From: Microbacterium suwonense
Lineage (GTDB): Bacteria > Actinomycetota > Actinomycetes > Actinomycetales > Microbacteriaceae
DNA length: 64,000 bases
Assembly: GCF_030296555.1 (NCBI RefSeq)
Contig: NZ_AP027728.1
Location: forward strand, 1,426,001-1,490,000
Direction: 5' to 3'
This document shows positions 9,495 through 18,664 of the stretch, one piece after another; the stretch's first letter is position 1; every line of letters begins with the position of its first letter. Made by a program: the position numbers and the translations under genes. The notes beneath the pieces are model-generated. The model ran no database searches. It was not told the origin of the DNA and saw only the letters and a program-made list of their open reading frames with translations.

Positions 9495-9793
9495 ACCGCG
9501 GCGTCGTTGAGGCGACCGACTTTTGAGTCAGACTGCTTATTGAGTCAGCGCACCTGCCGAGAGATCGCGCGTCGAACGGCTTGAACCCAACCCGGAGCTG
9601 GCCAGCCGAGACTACGTCCCAGAGACGCTCCCGCACCGCAGAAAGCAGAATCGGCCTCTGCAGGAGCTCCGCAGAGGCCGATCAAAGTCCCAGGTCAGCG
9701 TGGCAAACGCTTAGCAACTGATGTTAAATCGGAACCCGTCCGCCGAGCCAGATCGGAAGCTGCGAAGGTAAAACCCCTGGTCAGAAGGCTTTT
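9495..9793. other. Intergenic junction between accessory block and ychF, with a 12-bp hairpin
   Basis: No credible gene is seen here. A perfect 12-bp inverted repeat (9650-9661 and 9671-9682, 9-nt loop) could terminate the upstream gene. The 3' end of ychF begins at 9794, so the accessory block stops right beside a conserved gene. No integrase or tRNA is present to define an attachment site. Confidence 0.5.
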
Positions 9794-10866
<1,073 letters not shown>

Positions 10867-10997
10867 GGGGTACGAGTCTACCGGTGACGGATGCCGCAGC
10901 AGAGCGGCCCGATACGCCACGCACGATGGGGAGTTGTCCCCGGGCCGGATCGGCACAGCGCGCCATAGCATGGACCCAAACGAGCAGAGGAGCCCGC

Positions 10998-11522
10998 GTG
11001 TCCGATCCGATCGACGCCGACCCGTTCTGGTCGGTCGTGCGGCGACGGCATCCGAATCTCGACATCGCGCTGCTCCCGCCGACGCCGCCCGCTCCGACCC
11101 TGTCGGGACTGCCACCGCGCTCCCCCGAGCCGTTCGCTCGGTCCCACCTCGCCGATTCGGATGCCGTGTGGGCACGGCTCGTCGGACACGGGATGCCACA
11201 GACCGCGACACGCTGGATCCCGGGACCGACCCGCGACTCCGTGCGGCACCTCGTCACCCTGACTCTCGATGGAGTGGACAGCGCCCTCGGGCTGGGCCAT
11301 CTGCGTGGTACGGCGGATCTGCTGGTCACGGACGGATGGCGGGTGTTCACTCCCCCGACGGGGATGCCACGCGTCACCGCCGATCATGATGGCGAGCTCG
11401 GCGACGAGCATCTGCTTATCGGCTACGCCCCAGAGACGCGGCGCCTGTTCCTGCGCCTCACCTCCACCGGACTCCCCGTCGATGAACGACGCGCGCAGGA
11501 GCTGATCGGCGGCACGGTATGA
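10998..11522 (+). CDS. Hypothetical protein, first gene of a WXG/DUF1023 operon
   Basis: A 174-residue protein from GTG 10998, preceded by AGAGGAG; a longer in-frame start at 10884 lacks a ribosome site. I recognise no domain. It has a proline-rich stretch near the N-terminus ([21 protein letters not shown]), no signal peptide and no membrane segment. Its stop codon overlaps the next start (ATGA at 11519-11522), so it is made together with the WXG100-like protein downstream. A chaperone or accessory role for the secreted partners is a guess from position only. Confidence 0.6.
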   Translation: MSDPIDADPFWSVVRRRHPNLDIALLPPTPPAPTLSGLPPRSPEPFARSHLADSDAVWARLVGHGMPQTATRWIPGPTRDSVRHLVTLTLDGVDSALGLGHLRGTADLLVTDGWRVFTPPTGMPRVTADHDGELGDEHLLIGYAPETRRLFLRLTSTGLPVDERRAQELIGGTV

Positions 11523-11821
11523 GCGGCATGTTCTACTACGACCCGATGAATGCTGGCCAGCTCGTCGACCGCTGGACCACGCAGGCTTCGCAAATGCGCT
11601 CGGCGACGAAGCAGCTGGCCGATGCATCGACGCGGGGGCTGCCGGAGTCGGCGACCGGCGCCGCGCAGACGTTCCTGAACATGTGGGAGAGCACGGCCCG
11701 CGAGGCCTCGGTCGCCGCCGACGTGTACGCCGACGAGCTGCGGTCCACCGGAGTGTCGTACAAGGATCTGGATGCTGAGATCGCCCGGCGGATGCAGGGG
11801 CTGGGCGGCACTGCACGATGA
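11519..11821 (+). CDS. WXG100/ESAT-6-like small protein with C-terminal YxxxD signal
   Basis: Exactly 100 residues and predicted mostly helical, the usual size of WXG100 proteins exported by type VII (ESX) systems. A central tryptophan lies in the turn region (NMWESTA), where the canonical WXG glycine is missing, and the tail has YKDLD, matching the YxxxD export signal. The ATG overlaps the previous stop, and its own stop overlaps the next ATG. It probably forms a helical pair with the N-terminal domain of the following hydrolase. Family membership is inferred from length, helix pattern and tail motif. Confidence 0.6.
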   Translation: MSGMFYYDPMNAGQLVDRWTTQASQMRSATKQLADASTRGLPESATGAAQTFLNMWESTAREASVAADVYADELRSTGVSYKDLDAEIARRMQGLGGTAR

Positions 11822-13587
11822 CCGCGACCATCCGCATCCCTGCCTCCGTCGACTATCCCGACCGTCCCGCTGGCAGTCCATCGGCAGCGGAATCGCTGGC
11901 GACCACGCTGCTGCACGGTGCGGCGAGCATCATCGAGTTCGCGGACGAGGCCGCAGCGCTCTCCGACATCGATACGTTCTGGCAGGGCGCTGCGTCGGAC
12001 GCCTACGCCGGCCACGCCCGGGGATTCGCGAAGTCCCACCAGCCGATGGGTGAGACCCTCAAGCGCGTCTCTCGCGGGGTGGACCTGTTCGCCGAACAGC
12101 TGCGCGATCTGCAGAGCGAGCACACCACTCTCAGCAGCATCATCACCTCGTACGAGCGCGACCGGGTGGCGCTGATCGTCGCCGTCGACATCGCCGATGA
12201 CACCGACAGCGCTGAACTCCAGGTGCTTCAGGAGCGCGCACGCACACTGTCCGGCCACCGTTCGCAGATCATCGCCGACGTCACTGACTTCCGCTCACGC
12301 ACCACCGCGAACGAGGAGTTCCTGGTGCGCCTGTTCACCAGTGCCGACACGGCCGCCGAGGCGGAAGCGCCCGCCGGCGGCGTCGACCCGATCGCCGCGC
12401 TCGCCATCCTGGGTATGCCCCTGCTCTTCTCGGATCCGAAGGCGATGGCGAAGTGGTGGAACGGGCTGTCCGAAGCGGCGCAGAACGCCGTCATCGCCGC
12501 CTACCCGAAACGGATCGGCAGTGCAGACGGACTGCCCGCCTGGGCACGGGACAAGGCGAATCGTCAGCTGCTCGGCGACGACATCGCCGAGCTGACGCAG
12601 AAGGAGGCCGACGGCCTGCTCAGCGACGAAGAGAAGAAGCGGCTCGAGAACGCCCGGGCTACGCAGAAGGCGCTGAAGACGGCCGACGACTACGTGATGC
12701 CCGGCACCGACGACCACCCCGGCGGCACGCTCTGGCTCTACGACCCCGATGCCTTCGACGGGGATGGGCGTGTGGCCATCGCTGTGGGAGACCTCGACAC
12801 CGCCGATGACGTCTCGATACAGGTTCCCGGCATCACGACCGAGATGGCGGATGCTCCCGGTTACGTGCAGGACGCCGCCGACCTCTATGAGAGTGCGCGC
12901 TACAACGGCGACGGATCGAGCGTGGCGACGATGTTCTGGCTCGGCTACGACACCCCCGAGGGCGCTGTCGACTGGGACACCATCACCGAGGGACGAGCGA
13001 AAGACGGCGGTGAGCGACTGGCCACGGCCGTCGACGGGCTCCGCGCCTCCCGTCCGGACTCCCCCGCGCACATGACGGCGATCGGGCACAGCTACGGCTC
13101 CACCACCACCTCGTACGCCGCCGCCGATCACGACCTCGCGGTGGACGAGGTCGCGCTGATCGGAAGCCCGGGAGCGGGTCCGGCCGACAGCGCAGCGGAC
13201 TTCAGCGTCGGCAAGGATCACGTGTACGTGGGGCGGAACAGCAGGGATGCGGTCGCCTTCTTCGGCGATGAGGGCTGGGCGCGCAAGGACTGGGTGGAGG
13301 CGGGTCTGGGCATGGATCCGTCCTCGGAGAACTTCGACGCGCATCGTTTCGAGGCGGAGGCCGTCAATCGGGGCGACCACCGCAATTTTGACGATCACAG
13401 CCGGTACTACGATCGCGACAGCGAGTCGCTGTACAACCTGGGGCGCATCGTCGACGGGCATGGCAGTGACACGAACAGCGCCGCGCAGAGCTACGATCCA
13501 TGGTGGCGGGCCGCGGTGGACCCGGAGAGCGATCGCACTCCGACGGCCGATGTGCCGGGCCGTTCCGACACGGGAATGAATCGATGA
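11818..13587 (+). CDS. WXG-type N-terminal domain fused to DUF1023 alpha/beta hydrolase
   Basis: A 589-residue protein. The first about 160 residues are helical with a WQG turn at W55, resembling a WXG/LXG export domain. The C-terminal half is a DUF1023 alpha/beta hydrolase with the nucleophile elbow GHSYGS (serine about 425) and a histidine-bearing end (NRGDHRNFDDHSRYY). There is no Sec signal. DUF1023 proteins are predicted lipases/esterases common in actinobacteria. The order small WXG protein, WXG-fused enzyme, lipoprotein resembles type VII effector cassettes, but no ESX secretion ATPase is present in the window. It could also be a cell-envelope esterase. Confidence 0.75.
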   Translation: MTATIRIPASVDYPDRPAGSPSAAESLATTLLHGAASIIEFADEAAALSDIDTFWQGAASDAYAGHARGFAKSHQPMGETLKRVSRGVDLFAEQLRDLQSEHTTLSSIITSYERDRVALIVAVDIADDTDSAELQVLQERARTLSGHRSQIIADVTDFRSRTTANEEFLVRLFTSADTAAEAEAPAGGVDPIAALAILGMPLLFSDPKAMAKWWNGLSEAAQNAVIAAYPKRIGSADGLPAWARDKANRQLLGDDIAELTQKEADGLLSDEEKKRLENARATQKALKTADDYVMPGTDDHPGGTLWLYDPDAFDGDGRVAIAVGDLDTADDVSIQVPGITTEMADAPGYVQDAADLYESARYNGDGSSVATMFWLGYDTPEGAVDWDTITEGRAKDGGERLATAVDGLRASRPDSPAHMTAIGHSYGSTTTSYAAADHDLAVDEVALIGSPGAGPADSAADFSVGKDHVYVGRNSRDAVAFFGDEGWARKDWVEAGLGMDPSSENFDAHRFEAEAVNRGDHRNFDDHSRYYDRDSESLYNLGRIVDGHGSDTNSAAQSYDPWWRAAVDPESDRTPTADVPGRSDTGMNR

Positions 13588-14138
13588 GACGCAGATTGGC
13601 CGTGGTGGCGATCGTGGGACTGTTCAGCTTCCTCTCCGCCGGATGCTCGCCGACATCCTCCGCCCCGCGGGTCGAGCTCGAGCAGAAGGCCGCAGCGATC
13701 GACTCCGCCACCCAGGATCTGCTCGAAGCACTCGACGTCGCAGGTCTGCACGAGTCCTCTGCGCGCGGGGTGGTCGACGTGTGCCAGAGCGAGCCCGCGC
13801 CGGGAGTGTCGTACCGCGCGGGGATCGGCGTGAAGGTCGGCGACGATCCTGTCGCCGGTTTCGACGCCTTGGTGAAGCAGCTCGATGCCACCGGCTGGCA
13901 GCCGACCGACGCGTACCGCGACGTCGAGATCGATCCCGGGGCTCCCGCCGGACGTTTCACCCGAGACGACATCACGCTCGACATCAAGACCGGTGGTGCA
14001 GTCGTCGGGGGCGAATCCCAGGGTGCCGACGAGATGGCTCTCGGCATCACCATCGCCGACGACTGCGTGCGTGTGCCCGACGGCGGCTACGTGACCGAGG
14101 TCAAGGATCTCGAGAAGGACATCCTTCCCCGCGAGTGA
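13584..14138 (+). CDS. Lipoprotein, last gene of the WXG/DUF1023 operon
   Basis: A 184-residue protein with a lipoprotein signal: MRRR, a hydrophobic core, and lipobox LSAGC with C21 as the lipidation site. The mature part has no domain I recognise. The ATG overlaps the hydrolase stop (ATGA at 13584-13587), so it is translationally coupled and probably acts at the outer membrane face with the hydrolase, for example as inhibitor/immunity or docking factor. That role is inference. A longer in-frame start at 13500 lies inside the upstream gene and would bury the signal peptide. Confidence 0.75.
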   Translation: MRRRLAVVAIVGLFSFLSAGCSPTSSAPRVELEQKAAAIDSATQDLLEALDVAGLHESSARGVVDVCQSEPAPGVSYRAGIGVKVGDDPVAGFDALVKQLDATGWQPTDAYRDVEIDPGAPAGRFTRDDITLDIKTGGAVVGGESQGADEMALGITIADDCVRVPDGGYVTEVKDLEKDILPRE

Positions 14139-14216
14139 TCAGCCGGCGCGCGCGGAGTTCGTCGGGCTGCGGCGAGTCTGCGACCCCTCGTGCGGTGACA
14201 GGGGAAGAGTGAAGGT

Positions 14217-14810
14217 GTGCCACTGGACTTCACCGCGATCGACTTCGAGACGGCGAACTCCAGCCCCGCCTCAGCATGCTCCGTCGGACTCGTCCGCGTC
14301 CGCAGCGGCAGGGTCGTCGCGCAGACGGGCTGGCTCATCCGTCCGCCCGCCGGCCACGACGAGTTCAACGAGTGGAACACGAAGATCCACGGCATCCGTG
14401 CGCACGACGTCGCGAACGCGACGACGTGGACGCAGCAGCTCGACCGGCTGTGCGGCTTCGCCGGTGCCGACGTGCTCGTGGCGCACAACGCGGGATTCGA
14501 CATGAACGTGCTGCGCCGTGCCTGTGAGGCGACCGGCATCGATGCTCCGCCGTATCGCTCGCTGTGCTCGCTGGCCGTGGCGCGCAAGACCTATGACCTG
14601 GACTCCTACCGGCTGCCGAAGGCGGCCGCAGCCGCCGGGTTCGGGGATTTCTCGCATCACGACGCACTGGCGGATGCCCGTGCCTGCGCGCAGATCGTGA
14701 TCGATGCCGCGTTCCGCGCCGCCGTGGACGATGTGGATGCGCTGGGCTCTGCACTCAGCATCCGGTTGACGGACCCGATGGCGTCCGTCCCCGCGCGCGC
14801 CGTAGCCTGA
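14217..14810 (+). CDS. DEDDh 3'-5' exonuclease (DnaQ/PolC epsilon-like)
   Basis: A 197-residue protein from GTG 14217. Exo motif I is FTAIDFETANSS (DxE), motif II HNAGFDMNVLRRA, and motif III HHDALADARACAQIV with the catalytic His and Asp. It belongs to the group of stand-alone epsilon-type exonucleases (PolC-type exonuclease domain) rather than the replicative dnaQ, because no polymerase or BRCT domain is attached. It likely trims 3' ends in repair. It is monocistronic between the lipoprotein gene and the convergent small membrane protein. Confidence 0.85.
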   Translation: MPLDFTAIDFETANSSPASACSVGLVRVRSGRVVAQTGWLIRPPAGHDEFNEWNTKIHGIRAHDVANATTWTQQLDRLCGFAGADVLVAHNAGFDMNVLRRACEATGIDAPPYRSLCSLAVARKTYDLDSYRLPKAAAAAGFGDFSHHDALADARACAQIVIDAAFRAAVDDVDALGSALSIRLTDPMASVPARAVA

Positions 14811-14867
14811 CCCGCAGGCGGACTCGCGGCTCAGGCGGATTCCGTGACGCTCATGGATGCGTCCGGC

Positions 14868-15149
14868 TCAGGCGCCCCCGGGAACTCCGGACAGCAGAGC
14901 GATGACGACACCGGAGACGAGGACGAACGCTCCGATCATCCACCACGAGCTGATCTCGTGCCCCTCCTCGCGACGCACGCGGAAGAGCACGTCCTCGCGA
15001 CGGGCAGGATCCAGTGCGGGCTTGGTGGCGGCGGGCGAGGGCTGCGCGGCGGCCGCCAGCTGGGCCTCGGTGACGCGCAGAATGCGTCCGGTCTTCGTCG
15101 TGATGTGCTGAGCGCGGCTCGGCTTCTCAGACTGCTCGTTCGCGGGCAT
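14868..15149 (-). CDS. Small single-pass membrane protein, hypothetical
   Basis: A 93-residue protein from ATG 15149 with AGGAG about eight bases upstream; two earlier in-frame ATGs lack such a site. The N-terminus is polar (MPANEQSEKPSRAQHITTKTG), followed by an alanine-rich linker, a charged stretch and one membrane helix near the C-terminus (WWMIGAFVLVSGVVIALL). No function is recognisable. It lies just downstream of glpX on the same strand. Confidence 0.6.
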   Translation of the reverse strand: MPANEQSEKPSRAQHITTKTGRILRVTEAQLAAAAQPSPAATKPALDPARREDVLFRVRREEGHEISSWWMIGAFVLVSGVVIALLSGVPGGA

Positions 15150-15288
15150 CCCGAGCTCTCCTGTTCTGGCCATGCCGGCGCACTGAACGCACCGGATCCG
15201 CATCCATTCTGCCAGCAGAGGCTGGGAAACGCGGGAGGTGGAGGCTCAGCCGGGCCGGGACGGGTCGCTCAGAACCGCATCGACACGA

Positions 15289-16275
15289 TCAGAGCCACTT
15301 CGAGACGAGGTGATCCGACACGATCCGGCGCAGCGTTCCCGAGGCGCTGCGCAGCACGATGCTCTCGGTATAGAGGTACTTGCCCTCGCGCCGCACCCCG
15401 CGCACGAGCTGACCGTCGGTGACCCCGGTGGCCACGAAGATGGTGTTGTTGCCCTCGACGAGGTCATCGGCTTCGTACACCTTGTCCATCTCCAGGCCCG
15501 CATCGATGCCGCGCTGACGCTCCTCGTCGTCACGCGGCCACAGGATTCCCTGGATGTGACCGCCGAGCGCCTTGATCGCACAAGCGGTGACGATGCCCTC
15601 GGGACTGCCGCCGATGCCCACGCACATGTCGGTACGCGCCCCGTGGCGCGCCGCATTGATGCCGCCGGCGACATCACCGTCGCTCATCAGTCGGGTGCCG
15701 GCCCCGGCATCCCGGATCTCCTGGATCAGCTGCTCGTGTCGCGGGCGGTGCAGCACCGAGATGACCATCTCGTCGACGGGTTTGTCGAGCGCTTTTGCCA
15801 GACGACGGATGTTCTCGCCGATGGGCAGTCGGATGTCGACCACGCCGACGCCCGCGGGGCCGGTGACGAGCTTGTCCATATAGAAGACACTGGAGGCGTC
15901 GAGCATCGAGCCGCGGTCCGAGACGGCGAGCACGGAGAGAGCGTTCTGCCTGCCGGCAGCCGTCAGCGAGGTGCCGTCGATCGGGTCGACCGCGATGTCG
16001 CACTCCGGGCCGCGCCCGGTGCCGACCTCCTCGCCGTTGAACAGCATGGGCGCGTTGTCCTTCTCACCCTCGCCGATCACCACGCGGCCCTGGAAGTCGA
16101 CCGTGCCGAGGAAGGCACGCATCGCATCGACGGCCGCACCGTCGGCCGCCTCCTTGGCTCCTCGCCCGATGAACGGAACCGCGCGGATCGCAGCCGCCTC
16201 CGTGGCTCGCACCAGCTCCATTGCCAGGTTGCGGTCGGGACGGAGCGGGCTGAGATCGGCTGTAAGGCTCACCAT
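15289..16275 (-). CDS. glpX: Class II fructose-1,6-bisphosphatase GlpX
   Basis: GlpX hydrolyses fructose-1,6-bisphosphate to fructose-6-phosphate in gluconeogenesis and is the usual FBPase of actinobacteria. At 328 residues it is full length. It shows the metal-binding segments GEGEKDNAPML and DPIDGTSL, and the substrate-loop pattern SDGDVAGGINAA followed by GIGGSPEG. The start is ATG 16275. It is divergent from fbaA, the aldolase that makes its substrate, so the pair shares the 183-bp intergenic region between them. Confidence 0.96.
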   Translation of the reverse strand: MVSLTADLSPLRPDRNLAMELVRATEAAAIRAVPFIGRGAKEAADGAAVDAMRAFLGTVDFQGRVVIGEGEKDNAPMLFNGEEVGTGRGPECDIAVDPIDGTSLTAAGRQNALSVLAVSDRGSMLDASSVFYMDKLVTGPAGVGVVDIRLPIGENIRRLAKALDKPVDEMVISVLHRPRHEQLIQEIRDAGAGTRLMSDGDVAGGINAARHGARTDMCVGIGGSPEGIVTACAIKALGGHIQGILWPRDDEERQRGIDAGLEMDKVYEADDLVEGNNTIFVATGVTDGQLVRGVRREGKYLYTESIVLRSASGTLRRIVSDHLVSKWL

Positions 16276-16458
16276 GGGGTCAGCCTAGCGACCGGCCGCG
16301 ACGAAACACGGGACTTTTCCCGATTTCCAAACGAAGGAAATCAGGTTCTTAACATCTCCTCAAGAACGGCGGTCAGCCTCCCCGCAACAGCTGAGAAGAA
16401 CCGGCATCCACGCGGCTAAAGTGAGCATGACCCCCGCACATCAGAAGCAGGAGATTTC

Positions 16459-17487
16459 ATGCCCGTCGCCACACCGGAACAGTACGCAGAGATGCTCGAC
16501 CGCGCGAAAGCCGGCGGCTTCGCGTACCCCGCCTTCAACGTCTCCAGCTCGCAGACGATCAACTCCGTACTGCAGGGCCTGACCGAGGCCGGCTCGGACG
16601 GCATCATCCAGGTGACCACCGGCGGTGCCGACTACTTCGCCGGCCACACGGTGAAGGCTCGCGCGACCGGCGCCCTCGCCTTCGCCCGCTACGCGACCGA
16701 GGTCGCGAAGAACTACCCGGTCACCGTCGCGCTGCACACCGACCACTGCCCGAAGGATGCTCTCGCCGGCTTCGTCGAGCCGCTCATCGCGGCATCCGAG
16801 GAAGAGGTCAAGGCCGGCCGCAACCCGATCTTCCAGTCCCACATGTGGGACGGCTCGGCGGTTCCCCTGGCCGAGAACATCCAGATCGCCAGCGAGCTCC
16901 TCCCCCGTATGAAGGCCATCAACGCCATCCTCGAGGTGGAGATCGGCGTCGTCGGCGGCGAAGAGGACGGCGTGCGCCACGAGGGCTCGAACGACGCCCT
17001 CTACACCACCTTCGCCGACGTCGACCAGGCCGTGCAGGCACTGGGCATGGGCGAGCAGGGCCGCTACATCGCCGCGCTCACCTTCGGCAACGTGCACGGG
17101 GTGTACAAGCCGGGCGGCGTCAAGCTGCGCCCCGAGCTGCTGGGCGAGATCCAGGCGCAGGTGGCCGAGAAGTACGGCACCGGCAAGAACCCGCTCGACC
17201 TGGTCTTCCACGGCGGCTCCGGTTCATCGGATGCCGAGATCGCCACGGCCGTCGCCAACGGCGTGATCAAGATGAACGTCGACACCGACACCCAGTACGC
17301 CTACACTCGTGCGATCGCCGACTACATGTTCAAGAACTACGACGGCGTGCTGAAGGTGGACGGCGAGGTCGGCAACAAGAAACAGTACGACCCGCGCGCC
17401 TGGGGCAAGATCGCCGAGACCGCGATGGCAGCCCGCGTGGTCGAGTCGACCCGCCAGCTCGGCTCGCACGGCCAGTCCAAGAGCTGA
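16459..17487 (+). CDS. fbaA: Class II fructose-bisphosphate aldolase
   Basis: This zinc enzyme catalyses reversible cleavage of fructose-1,6-bisphosphate to DHAP and glyceraldehyde-3-phosphate. At 342 residues it is the full class IIA length. Zinc ligands sit in HTDHCPKDAL and GNVHGVYK, and the phosphate-binding loop is FHGGSGSSD. The start ATG 16459 follows AGCAGGAG. It diverges from glpX, and two stacked hairpins follow its stop before the convergent GntR gene. Confidence 0.97.
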   Translation: MPVATPEQYAEMLDRAKAGGFAYPAFNVSSSQTINSVLQGLTEAGSDGIIQVTTGGADYFAGHTVKARATGALAFARYATEVAKNYPVTVALHTDHCPKDALAGFVEPLIAASEEEVKAGRNPIFQSHMWDGSAVPLAENIQIASELLPRMKAINAILEVEIGVVGGEEDGVRHEGSNDALYTTFADVDQAVQALGMGEQGRYIAALTFGNVHGVYKPGGVKLRPELLGEIQAQVAEKYGTGKNPLDLVFHGGSGSSDAEIATAVANGVIKMNVDTDTQYAYTRAIADYMFKNYDGVLKVDGEVGNKKQYDPRAWGKIAETAMAARVVESTRQLGSHGQSKS

Positions 17488-17511
17488 CCGCAGTCTCGCA
17501 TCACCCGCGCC

Positions 17512-17576
17512 GAGACTTCACTTCCAGCATGAGACAGCACGTCTGCCGTCATGTCTCGTGCTGAAAGAGAAGTCTC
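17512..17576. repeat. 25-bp-arm palindrome downstream of fbaA
   Basis: Arms 17512-17536 and 17552-17576 are inverted copies with three mismatches in 25, around a 15-nt loop. It lies between the convergent fbaA and GntR genes, 24 bp after the fbaA stop. It is longer than a normal terminator stem. Confidence 0.8.
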
Positions 17577-17593
17577 GCTGGACGTAGGACATG

Positions 17594-17628
17594 CGGATGC
17601 CCCGGATCGCTGCGATCCGGGGCATCCG
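17594..17628. terminator. Perfect 16-bp hairpin between convergent fbaA and GntR genes
   Basis: 17594-17609 pairs perfectly with 17613-17628 around a three-base loop. No T-run follows, but position and stability suggest a bidirectional terminator. Confidence 0.7.
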
Positions 17629-17683
17629 TCGTCTCTGGCAGGTCACGACGTTGCCCCGGGTGCGGAGACGCCGGCCGCCGACG

Positions 17684-18456
17684 TCAGCGCGGGACGTCGT
17701 GTGCGGCAGCCGCGTCGATGGGTTGGAAGACCTGGGTGTCCTCGGTGACGTCGACCTCGACGATGTCGACGGAATGGTCGTCACCGCGCAGCCGCGACAC
17801 GGCATCGGCGAACTGCCGCTCGAGGGCGGCGACAGCAGCATCCGGATCCCCCGCGGCGAGTGCGTCGAGCAGCCGCCGGTACGTGGGCGAGACGGAACGG
17901 CGAACCGAATATCCCTCGGGCACGCTGAAGCTGACGATCCGCGTCTGCATGATCAGCGATGCCATGGCCCGGCTGAGACGTTCGCTGCCGGCAGCATCGA
18001 CCAGCACCTGGTGCAGCTCCAGGTCGGCATCACCGATTGCACGCGCGTCCTCCCCTCGCTCGCCGCGACGAGCTCCTCGAAGGCCGCTGTGATCCGTTCG
18101 AGCACCGCCGGGTCGTTGCGGCTGGCGATGCGGCGTGCCGCCTGCGCCTCGATCGCCAGACGCATCTCATAGACATCGGCGATCTGGTCTCCCTCGATCA
18201 CGGCGACGCTCATGCCACGGCCGGGGATCGCCACCAGGATGCCCTCCTGCACCAGCCGCTGTGCGGCCTCGCGCAGTGGACTGCGGCTGACGCCGAGCTG
18301 CGCGGCGATCTCGACCTCGCCGAGCTGCGCGCCGACAGCGAGCGCGCCCGAGAAGATCGCCTTGCGCAGCTCGATCGCGATGAGATCGACGGTCGACAGT
18401 CGAGACACGCGCGGAACGGAGGCACGGCCGACGGAGCGTGGAAGGTCACGGCGCAT
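17684..18456 (-). CDS. GntR/FCD family regulator, divergent from the ehu-type transporter; single-base frameshift as sequenced
   Basis: The N-terminus is a GntR winged helix (TVDLIAIELRKAIFSGALAV, then SRSPLREAAQRLVQEGILV), followed by an FCD ligand domain. The frame shifts at the run 18052-18055 (CCCC on the plus strand). Restoring one base joins ELVAASEG to EDARAIGDADLELHQVLVDA, giving 257 residues and the proper FCD metal/ligand region. It diverges from the ABC operon and probably represses it through the dyad at 18557-18568. The ligand is probably the transported solute. Confidence 0.82.
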
Positions 18457-18556
18457 TCAGGTCTCCTCATCTATGGAACGCATCGCGTTCCACATCTCAT
18501 TGTCGCGCCCCACGCGTCACATTCGCGGTGCGACTCTGCGACAACAGTTCTGTCTC

Positions 18557-18568
18557 ATTGTCGACAAT
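18557..18568. promoter_or_regulatory. Candidate GntR operator ATTGTCGACAAT
   Basis: A perfect 12-bp palindrome between the divergent GntR gene and the ABC operon. Half-sites recur at 18499-18505 (ATTGTCG, within a TCTCATTGTCG repeated exactly at 18553-18563) and at 18591-18598 (GTCGACAA). FCD-type GntR proteins commonly bind TTGT-N-ACAA dyads, so this is a good operator candidate. Confidence 0.65.
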
Positions 18569-18580
18569 CTGCATGTGTGA

Positions 18581-18611
18581 TTGTACGTGAGTCGACAAAT
18601 TCCCGTATGGT
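18581..18611 (+). promoter_or_regulatory. Possible promoter of the ehuBCDA-type operon
   Basis: TTGTAC at 18581-18586 and TATGGT at 18606-18611 with a 19-bp spacer resemble sigma-70-type boxes. The GTCGACAA half-site lies between them, which would suit repression. This is a weak prediction. Confidence 0.3.
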
Positions 18612-18664
18612 GTTCTGCGGTCGCCACTCACCCGACGCGTCCAGACGACACCAAGAGGAGCATC

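Noticed and set aside
9750..9760. AGATCGGAAG resembling a sequencing adapter start
   Set aside because: The match ends after ten bases and the flanks continue normally; chance similarity.
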